Shown here in pieces: positions 1 through 5,283 of a DNA stretch of 5,885 nucleotides. The notes beneath the pieces were generated by a model. The model searched no databases. It was not told the DNA's origin and saw nothing but the letters and a program-made list of their open reading frames with translations. The translations under genes and the position numbers were made by a program. The DNA comes from K189A clade bacterium (lineage in GTDB: Bacteria; Pseudomonadota; Gammaproteobacteria; Pseudomonadales; Azotimanducaceae): NCBI GenBank assembly GCA_007571095.1, contig RKSB01000078.1, positions 1 through 5,885 on the forward strand, given 5' to 3'. The stretch's first letter is position 1. Each line of letters opens with the position of its first letter.

Positions 1-637
1 GCTGAATACGCCCAAACCGCTGCTCAGAGTGAATGACTCTTGCCTGCTGGACTATCTGCTGGAGCGCATTGCGGCAACCGGAATCGAGGAGGTTTTCATC
101 AATGCTCATCACCTGGCCTCCAGGTTGCAGGCCCATGTCGGCGACGGCCGCACCTGGGGTCTGTCGGTGCGCTGGTTTCTTGAGGAGACACTGCTGGGTA
201 CCGGTGGTGCCCTGCTCAACATGTTGCCGGCTATAGGGGATTCTTCCTGCATGGTGCTGTCCTCCGACATCTGGAGCGACTATCCGCTGGAACGTCTGGT
301 TCGCCTTGACGACATTTCAGGTATGCACCTGATGATGGTTCCCAATCCGCCTTTTCACCCGCAGGGAGATTTCAGTTTCGACCCTCCCGACAGCACACAC
401 GGCAGGTTGCAGGACAGGATACTGCACCCAAGCTACAACTACGGAGGCTATGCGGTGGTTAATCCCGATCTCATTGGTCGGCAGCAGGGCGTGGAATTTT
501 CGTTGAGACGGCTGATGACGATGGCCTTGAAGGAGAAGAATTGCACCGGAGAGTTGTGGCGAGGCGGCTGGTTCAATGTGGGTACCCGAGAGGAGCTTGA
601 TCGGCTGCGGCACAGCCTGGCTGCCGAACGACCCTGA
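1..637 (+). CDS. murU: MurU-like nucleotidyltransferase (N-acetylmuramate-1-phosphate uridylyltransferase), 5' end cut by window
   Basis: The reading frame is open from the first full codon at position 2, so the gene begins upstream. The visible 211 residues are a sugar-phosphate nucleotidyltransferase of the RmlA/GlmU-type fold. The N-terminal G-x-G-x-R-M-R-P-L-T nucleotide loop is missing, but its following T-P-K-P-L-L is present at the very start (bases 8-25). Other visible hallmarks are L-G-T-G-G-A near base 195, the metal-site Asp in S-S-D-I-W-S-D-Y (Asp codon 266-268), and W-F-N-V-G-T near the C terminus. The arrangement matches MurU, which joins UTP to MurNAc-1-phosphate in the cell-wall recycling route used by pseudomonads. 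MurU is usually about 225 residues, so only some 15-20 are missing. The GTG at 29 is not the true start, because homology extends before it. Two positions differ from MurU as I remember it (LETGGG to LGTGGA, NGD to SSD), so a related mannose-1-phosphate or glucose-1-phosphate enzyme remains possible. Upstream amgK would support murU. Confidence 0.72.
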   Translation, partial: LNTPKPLLRVNDSCLLDYLLERIAATGIEEVFINAHHLASRLQAHVGDGRTWGLSVRWFLEETLLGTGGALLNMLPAIGDSSCMVLSSDIWSDYPLERLVRLDDISGMHLMMVPNPPFHPQGDFSFDPPDSTHGRLQDRILHPSYNYGGYAVVNPDLIGRQQGVEFSLRRLMTMALKEKNCTGELWRGGWFNVGTREELDRLRHSLAAERP

Positions 638-646
638 AGAAGTTGC

Positions 647-655
647 TGGTACAAT
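647..655 (+). promoter_or_regulatory. Possible extended -10 promoter for rpe
   Basis: TGGTACAAT fits an extended sigma-70 -10 element: TG, one base, then TACAAT, which is 5 of 6 to TATAAT. No good -35 is seen 17 bases upstream, but extended -10 promoters can do without one. Initiation would fall near 662, after the ATG at 654 and before the ATG at 687. A single short motif can occur by chance, and rpe could simply be co-transcribed with the gene before it. Confidence 0.35.
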
Positions 656-686
656 GAACGCCTGCGCAGTCAAAGCCTTTGACGGA

Positions 687-1358
687 ATGTTTGATATATC
701 GGCCTCTATTCTGGCGGCCAATTTTGCCTGTCTGGGCGACGAGGTTGAACGCGTCCTCTCTGCCGGAGCGGATCGCATTCACTTCGATGTCATGGACAAC
801 CACTATGTGCCCAATCTCAGCTTTGGTGCCATGGTCTGCCAATCTCTGCGGAATTACGGCATTACCGCGCCAATAGACGTGCATTTGATGGTCTCGCCCG
901 CCGACCGTCTGGTTGACGACTTTATCGCGGCAGGTGCCAGCAGCATCTGCATTCATCCGGAAGCGGTTAACCATCCTCACAGAATCCTGAGTCATGTTCG
1001 CAAATCAGGCTGCCTGGCGGGCGTGGCCCTCAACCCGGGCAGCCCGAATGAATTGTTGAACCCTTTGCTTGACCTGCTGGACTCGGTTTTGCTGATGTCG
1101 GTGAATCCGGGCTTCGGTGGTCAGGCGTTTATTCCAGCAACCCTTGACCGTCTGCCGCCGATCAAAACCCTGCTTGACAGCACTCCACACTCAGTTCGGC
1201 TGGCGGTCGATGGCGGCGTGGCTCTGGACAATATCGGCCGGCTTGCTGCCGCCGGAGCCGATACCTTTGTTGCCGGCAGCAGCATCTTTCGCGCCGATGA
1301 CTATGTTGCCCGAATTGCTGCCATGAGAGCCGAACTGGCGGCTCATCAAGATGCCTGA
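687..1358 (+). CDS. rpe: Ribulose-phosphate 3-epimerase
   Basis: Interconverts D-ribulose 5-phosphate and D-xylulose 5-phosphate in the cytosolic pentose phosphate and Calvin pathways. It is a metal-dependent TIM-barrel enzyme. With the start at 687 the protein has 223 residues, close to the usual 220-230. The metal and catalytic residues are all visible: His32 and Asp34 in H-F-D-V-M-D-N-H-Y-V-P-N, His66 in D-V-H-L-M-V, and Asp175 in V-D-G-G-V. The phosphate-binding part M-S-V-N-P-G-F-G-G-Q is at 137-146. The usual opening S-P-S-I-L reads S-A-S-I-L here. The start is uncertain: ATG 654 is in frame and would add 11 residues, and neither ATG has a clear Shine-Dalgarno. I chose 687 because homology begins right there and because 654 lies inside a possible -10 element. 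The end overlaps gph by 8 bases, suggesting translational coupling. The function is near certain. Confidence 0.95.
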   Translation: MFDISASILAANFACLGDEVERVLSAGADRIHFDVMDNHYVPNLSFGAMVCQSLRNYGITAPIDVHLMVSPADRLVDDFIAAGASSICIHPEAVNHPHRILSHVRKSGCLAGVALNPGSPNELLNPLLDLLDSVLLMSVNPGFGGQAFIPATLDRLPPIKTLLDSTPHSVRLAVDGGVALDNIGRLAAAGADTFVAGSSIFRADDYVARIAAMRAELAAHQDA

Positions 1359-1986
1359 GAAGAAGGCCTATCTTTTTGACCTGGACGGCACGCTGGTGGA
1401 CAGTGTGCCCGATCTGGCGGATGCCACCAACCATGTGCTGAAAACCTTCGGTTGCTCACCCACCACTGTCGATCAGGTCAAAAGCTGGATAGGCCAGGGT
1501 GCGGGAAAAATCCTGAAGCAGGCGTTTGCGGCGGCTCACCGGAGTGCCGTACCGGAGGACGCTCTGGACGTACTGATAGACTATTACCAGGCCAATGTTT
1601 CTCAAGGCTCGGAAGTCTATTCGGGCGTTTTTCAAGGCCTCTCGGCTCTTCAAAAGCGGGGTCACCCGATGGCGGTGGTGACCAACAAGTATCGGCATCT
1701 GGCCGTTCCTCTGCTGGAAGACCTCAAACTCATGCCGTTTTTTGGTGTAGTCGTTGGCGGTAGTTGTGCCGACAAGCCAAAACCCTGGCCTCACCCGATT
1801 CTGCTGGCGTGCCAGTCTCTGGGCGTGGATCCCGAACAGGCCGTGATGGTCGGCGATTCTTACAATGACCAGGCCGCCGCCGAGGCCGCAGGAAGTGCCT
1901 ATTATCAGGTGACCTATGGCTATGGCGACGGCACTACCGGCCTGAAGCCCCCAGATACCATTGATTCTATTAGTGAACTCGTATAG
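1351..1986 (+). CDS. gph: Phosphoglycolate phosphatase (HAD superfamily)
   Basis: A 211-residue HAD hydrolase, slightly short for Gph (about 220-250). It removes phosphate from 2-phosphoglycolate, a product of DNA repair and of Rubisco oxygenation, giving glycolate. All four HAD motifs are seen: nucleophile Asp10 and acid/base Asp12 in D-L-D-G-T-L-V-D-S, Thr111 in V-V-T-N-K, Lys144 in K-P-W-P-H-P, and Asp169 and Asp173 in V-G-D-S-Y-N-D. The alpha-helical cap lies between motifs I and II (roughly residues 17-90), as in the Gph subgroup. The ATG lies inside the last codons of rpe with no strong Shine-Dalgarno, so translation probably depends on ribosomes finishing rpe. The call as Gph rests on the family motifs together with the widely seen rpe-gph-trpE order; HAD substrate range cannot be read from sequence alone. 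It ends in TAG, which is relevant to the amber codon in trpE. Confidence 0.9.
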   Translation: MPEKKAYLFDLDGTLVDSVPDLADATNHVLKTFGCSPTTVDQVKSWIGQGAGKILKQAFAAAHRSAVPEDALDVLIDYYQANVSQGSEVYSGVFQGLSALQKRGHPMAVVTNKYRHLAVPLLEDLKLMPFFGVVVGGSCADKPKPWPHPILLACQSLGVDPEQAVMVGDSYNDQAAAEAAGSAYYQVTYGYGDGTTGLKPPDTIDSISELV

Positions 1987-1987
1987 A
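1961..1987 (+). promoter_or_regulatory. Possible trp promoter at the 3' end of gph
   Basis: TTGATT (1961-1966, 4 of 6 to TTGACA) and TATAGA (1982-1987, 4 of 6 to TATAAT) are separated by 15 bases, a little short of the optimum. Initiation near 1994 would give a leader of about 155 bases before trpE, with the leader ORF about 60 bases in. That is a layout typical of attenuated trp operons. The match is weak, and the leader could equally be read by transcripts coming from rpe-gph. Confidence 0.3.
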
Positions 1988-2053
1988 CTCAGCACTCCGG
2001 CGCGCTCTTCCTGCAAGCGAAAGGGCTGGCCGACTCACTCTTCAGGATTTTGC

Positions 2054-2107
2054 ATGACTCACCTACAGGTAAAACAACGTTTGTGTTTGCGATGCTGGCG
2101 AAGCTAG
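2054..2107 (+). CDS. trpL: Putative trp leader peptide (attenuator sensor)
   Basis: A 17-codon ORF, MTHLQVKQRLCLRCWRS, ends at TAG 2105-2107. AGGA at 2044-2047 sits 6 bases before the ATG, a well-placed ribosome binding site. It contains one Trp codon (TGG, 2096-2098) at residue 15, directly on the 5' edge of the terminator hairpin described next. This is what a leader peptide that senses charged tRNA-Trp looks like: short, just upstream of the first trp gene, with the regulatory codon near its end and the stop codon within the hairpin loop. Classical leaders such as that of Escherichia coli have two adjacent Trp codons, and this one has a single codon. It also carries two CGA Arg codons and two Cys codons around it. 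Identification is by position and layout, not by sequence similarity. Confidence 0.6.
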   Translation: MTHLQVKQRLCLRCWRS

Positions 2108-2135
2108 ATTTGCCGCTTCGTTTCTTTGTTTTTTT
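2097..2135 (+). terminator. Intrinsic terminator / trp attenuator ahead of trpE
   Basis: GGCGAAGC (2097-2104) can pair with GCTTCGTT (2115-2122) across a 10-base loop: six Watson-Crick pairs plus two G-T wobbles at the base. A T-rich tract follows (2121-2135, 13 of 15 bases T, ending in seven T). This has the form of a Rho-independent terminator of modest strength. It ends 13 bases before the trpE ATG, leaving no room for a promoter between, so every trpE transcript must pass through it. That makes conditional termination (attenuation) more likely than a simple end for gph. The Trp codon of the leader ORF overlaps the 5' arm. Confidence 0.7.
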
Positions 2136-2148
2136 GTAGGATTTTCTC

Positions 2149-3627
2149 ATGACCCCAGAATGCTTCGATCGGCTCGTTGCCGAAGGCTATGACTATATTC
2201 CGGTTTCACTGGAAATGATGGCCGACTTCGACACGCCTCTGTCCGTTTATTGCAAGGTAGCCGCCGAACCCTACTCCTATTTGCTGGAGTCGGCTCAGGG
2301 CGGAAAAACCTGGGGGCGATATTCTTTTATTGGTCTGGGTGCACGCCGAGTACTCAAGGTTTACGGCAACACCATTCACCTGTATTCCGACCGCAAACTC
2401 TCAGAGCAGTTGGCGGTCGCCAATCCAATGGACTACATAGAGTCTCTACAGCGACAGTATCGAGTACCGTCTCTGCCCGATTCTCCTCGCTTCACCGGCG
2501 GGTGGGTCGGCTACTTCGGCTATGACGCAGTGCGCTACACCGAGCCTTTGCTACAGGCCACCACGCCGAAGGACACTCTCGGCAACCCGGACATTCTGCT
2601 TATGGAGTCCAAAGAGGTGATCGTTTTCGACAACTTCAGCAACAAGCTGACGCTGGTTCGAATGACCGCTTCAGCAAAAGAGGCCTATTCGGACAGCATG
2701 GATATTCTGAATGCACTCAAGGATCGATTGCAGACAGGAGCCATTCAAGCATTCAGACAGTCGGGTTTCGCCCAGACCTCCGAAACCGTCTTTGAATACG
2801 ACCGCGACGAGTTTATGCAGGGGGTGGAGAAGATCGTTGACTACACCTTGGCTGGCGATGTTATGTAGGTGGTCCTTTCTCGCCGAATGAGCCGTCCGTT
2901 CGAGTTGCCGACCCTTCATTTGTATCGGGCCTTGCGTAGCCTCAACCCTTCGCCCTATATGTTCTTCATGGACCTTGACGACTTTCATCTGGTCGCCGCC
3001 ACGCCGGAGATTATGGCCAGGCTGGAAGACGGAGTGGTCACCAGCCGACCCCTGGCCGGCAGCCGGCCAAGAGGAAGCACTCCAGAAAAGGACAGACTGC
3101 TGGAGAAGGAACTGCTGGCTGACCCGAAAGAGCTGGCCGAACACCTTATGCTGATTGACCTGAGCCGAAACGATCTTGGCCGAGTAGCCAAAACCGGCAC
3201 CGTTGAACTCATCAGAAAAATGGCTGTGGAGCGATATTCACATGTGATGCATATTTCTTCTCATGTCATCGCCTCGCTCGCCGAAGACATGACTGCACTT
3301 GACGTACTGAGAGCCACCATGCCGCCCGGCACCCTGTCCGGTGCACCCAAGATTCGAGCCATGCAGATCATCGACGAACTTGAACCGACCAAACGGGGCA
3401 TCTATGGCGGAGCGGTCGGCTATCTGGCCTGGAATGGCAATATGGATACCGCCATCGCCATTCGAACTGCTCTGGTCAAGCAGGGTGTTCTGTACATTCA
3501 GGCGGGTGCCGGCGTGGTGGCTGATTCGGTGCCGGCAAACGAATGGCAGGAGTGTAACAACAAGGCGCAAGCGATTATCGAAGCCGCTCGGCTGGCTGAA
3601 CAGCTGTTTGGCCGCCATCAGGCCTGA
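2149..3627 (+). pseudogene. trpE: Anthranilate synthase component I (TrpE), interrupted by an in-frame amber codon
   Basis: TrpE turns chorismate and ammonia (delivered by TrpG) into anthranilate, the first committed step to tryptophan. Read through, the frame is 492 codons, the normal length. Residues 45-48 are L-L-E-S, part of the Trp feedback pocket. The chorismate-binding half shows S-R-P-L-A-G-S-R (299-306), E-L-A-E-H-L-M-L-I-D-L (328-338), G-T-L-S-G-A-P-K (394-401) and then Y-G-G-A-V-G-Y and Q-A-G-A-G-V-V-A-D-S. Codon 240 (2866-2868) is TAG, splitting the gene into 239 N-terminal residues and 252 C-terminal residues (2869-3627). Pseudomonas TrpE, as I recall it, reads G-D-C-M-Q-V-V-P-S here against G-D-V-M-stop-V-V-L-S, so a single C-to-T change in CAG explains it. 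No frameshift or other decay is seen, and the downstream half looks under normal constraint, so the change is recent, suppressed or a sequencing error. The start is supported by TAGGA at 2137-2141, seven bases before the ATG. Confidence 0.9.
2866..2868 (+). other. In-frame amber (TAG) codon within trpE
   Basis: TAG occupies codon 240 of trpE, about 15-20 residues into the chorismate-binding catalytic domain. Both flanks continue the same frame and the same family alignment. If it terminates, the upstream product lacks the catalytic motifs. A GTG follows at once (2869) and an ATG comes at 2887, but neither has a well-spaced Shine-Dalgarno. Confidence 0.9.
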
Positions 3628-3636
3628 GGAGGCATC

Positions 3637-4233
3637 GTGAAACTGATCATGATCGATAATTACGACTCCTTTACCTACAACCTGGTGCAATACCTGTCGG
3701 AACTGGGGGCGCATGTTCGAGTTTTTCGCAACGATGCCGTTGACATTGAGACTATTCGCAAACTCAAGCCGAATGCTCTGGTGATCTCTCCCGGCCCCTG
3801 TACACCCGATGAGGCCGGCATATCCCTCGAAGTGGTCGATCTGCTCAAGGATGAGTTTCCGATCCTCGGCGTTTGTCTGGGGCATCAGTCGATAGGGCAG
3901 GCCTTTGGAGGAAGTGTCGTTCGGGCGAACAAGGTCATGCACGGCAAGACATCAATGATTTACCATACGGGGCTGGGAATTTTTACCGACCTGCCCAACC
4001 CCTTTGTCGCCACTCGCTATCATTCACTGATCGTCGACCAACCTTTGCCGGATTGCCTTGAAATGACCGCCTGGACACAGCTTGACTCGGGTGAAGTCGA
4101 CGAAGTGATGGCCATTGAGCACAGGGAGCACCCGATCCTTGGCATGCAATTTCATCCCGAATCCATTCTGACTCAGGAAGGCCATCGTCTGCTCGGCAAT
4201 TTCCTGCTCCGGCTGGCTTCTTTTTCGGCCTGA
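3637..4233 (+). CDS. trpG: Anthranilate synthase component II, glutamine amidotransferase (TrpG)
   Basis: A 198-residue class I (triad) glutamine amidotransferase that hydrolyses glutamine and passes ammonia to TrpE. In some bacteria the same subunit also serves PabB in folate synthesis. The catalytic triad is visible: Cys80 in G-V-C-L-G-H-Q, and His173 and Glu175 in F-H-P-E-S. Also seen are the N-terminal D-N-Y-D-S-F-T-Y-N-L (7-16), the oxyanion-loop S-P-G-P-C-T-P (51-57), H-G-K-T-S and R-Y-H-S-L. Length is typical for the stand-alone form. It starts with GTG, 9 bases after the trpE stop, and has a strong AGGAGG (3627-3632) that begins on the last base of that stop codon. Its own strong binding site could let it be translated even if ribosomes leave trpE at the internal amber, though polarity on the mRNA would remain. 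Nothing in it is degraded. Confidence 0.96.
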   Translation: MKLIMIDNYDSFTYNLVQYLSELGAHVRVFRNDAVDIETIRKLKPNALVISPGPCTPDEAGISLEVVDLLKDEFPILGVCLGHQSIGQAFGGSVVRANKVMHGKTSMIYHTGLGIFTDLPNPFVATRYHSLIVDQPLPDCLEMTAWTQLDSGEVDEVMAIEHREHPILGMQFHPESILTQEGHRLLGNFLLRLASFSA

Positions 4234-4248
4234 GCGCGCCTTTAAGTC

Positions 4249-5283
4249 ATGGCCATGGAAATTATTCAGGCGACTCGGCGAATAGCAGCCGGCAAAACAC
4301 TCGCCCGTGGCGAGATGAAAGACCTGATGAAGCAGATCATGAGTGGTCTGGCGGATGATATTCAGGTTACCGCTCTGTTGACTCTGCTTGCGACGCGTCT
4401 GCCGACAGCGGATGAGTTGACCGGTGCGGCCGAGGTGATGAGATCCTTTGCTCTGCCTGTAACTTCTGCGGCCAGGCCTTTGGTTGATACCTGCGGAACC
4501 GGCGGCAGCGGAACCGGCCTGTTCAACATTTCCACTGCGTCGGCCTTTGTTGCGGCTGCTGGCGGAGTCAAGGTTGCCAAACACGGTAACCGTGCGATGA
4601 GCGGCAAGAGCGGAAGTGCCGATCTGCTCGGACGAATGGGAGTGGACCTGTCTCTCGGCCCGGAGGAAATCGCCCGTTGTATTGACGAAACCGGCTTTGG
4701 CTTTATGTTTGCCCAGTCGCACCACAGTGCGGTTCGACATGTAGCGAAAATTCGAGCCGGTATCGGCATAAAGACCATCTTCAATATGCTCGGCCCGCTG
4801 ACCAATCCGGCAGGTGCCCGCCGCCAATTGCTTGGAGTACCTGACCCCGACTGGCAGAAGCCGATGGCAGAGGTGCTGCAAAATCTGGGCTCTGAGCGCG
4901 TATTGATGGTGCATTGCGAAGGCCTGGATGAGCTTGGGTTGAACGCTGCTTCCACTTTGCTGGAGTTTCGGGATGGCCAAATGGAAAACTATCGGCTGGC
5001 CCCCGAGGATGTCGGCCTGAAACGGCAGAGTCATGACTCACTGATAGCCGACTCTCCGGAAGCCAGCCTGGCATTGGTCAAGAAGGCACTGGGGGGTCGT
5101 CCCGGGCCGGCCGCCGACATAGTTGCCCTCAACGCAGGTGCCGCTCTGTACCTGGCGGACAAGGCGAACAGCTTTCGGCTGGGAGTGGAGATGGCAACCG
5201 ACCTGATTTTCTCTGGTCAGGCAGAGCAGAAGATGTCCGAATTTGTCGACTTCACAAAGCTTTTGGCCGGCATCGGCAAGTGA
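4249..5283 (+). CDS. trpD: Anthranilate phosphoribosyltransferase
   Basis: Transfers the phosphoribosyl group of PRPP to anthranilate, the second step of tryptophan synthesis. It has 344 residues, as expected for a monofunctional TrpD. The N-terminal helical domain (about 1-70) is followed by the PRPP loop D-T-C-G-T-G-G-S-G (80-88), F-N-I-S-T-A-S-A (92-99), K-H-G-N-R (111-115), S-G-K-S-G (118-122), the anthranilate-site F-N-M-L-G-P-L-T-N-P-A (178-188) and the acidic metal pair in G-L-D-E (225-228). In most homologues I know, the loop reads G-T-G-G-D-G; here the Asp is Ser87 (AGC at 4507-4509). The start is ATG 4249; ATG 4255 two codons later is equally possible, and neither has a good Shine-Dalgarno in the 15-base gap after trpG. 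Weak initiation there implies coupling to trpG. Its end overlaps trpC by four bases. Confidence 0.96.
   Translation: MAMEIIQATRRIAAGKTLARGEMKDLMKQIMSGLADDIQVTALLTLLATRLPTADELTGAAEVMRSFALPVTSAARPLVDTCGTGGSGTGLFNISTASAFVAAAGGVKVAKHGNRAMSGKSGSADLLGRMGVDLSLGPEEIARCIDETGFGFMFAQSHHSAVRHVAKIRAGIGIKTIFNMLGPLTNPAGARRQLLGVPDPDWQKPMAEVLQNLGSERVLMVHCEGLDELGLNAASTLLEFRDGQMENYRLAPEDVGLKRQSHDSLIADSPEASLALVKKALGGRPGPAADIVALNAGAALYLADKANSFRLGVEMATDLIFSGQAEQKMSEFVDFTKLLAGIGK

Noticed and set aside
29..31. GTG at 29 as the start of the first gene
   Set aside because: The frame is open to the window edge, and family residues T-P-K-P-L-L occur before it, so the true start is upstream.
317..778. 153-codon ORF on the - strand across the murU-like gene and rpe junction
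   Set aside because: Its sequence is explained by the two real genes on the + strand, and no motif is recognised.
1984..1986. Genome-wide reassignment of TAG to Gln
   Set aside because: gph ends naturally at TAG at about the expected length, and the following codons do not resemble a Gph extension. With one in-frame TAG in about seven genes, a point mutation or error is simpler.
2097..2135. Hairpin as an ordinary terminator for rpe-gph only
   Set aside because: No space remains for a promoter between it and the trpE ATG, so trpE transcripts must cross it. A leader ORF with a Trp codon leading into it fits attenuation better, though it may also end some gph transcripts.
3238..3942. 234-codon ORF on the - strand opposite trpE/trpG
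   Set aside because: Antisense to conserved trpE and trpG catalytic motifs, and no recognisable domain.
4024..5034. 336-codon ORF on the - strand opposite trpG/trpD
   Set aside because: It lies fully antisense to well-conserved trpG and trpD, its product is rich in His, Gln, Arg and Ser without family motifs, and it has no supporting start context. It is a shadow frame.
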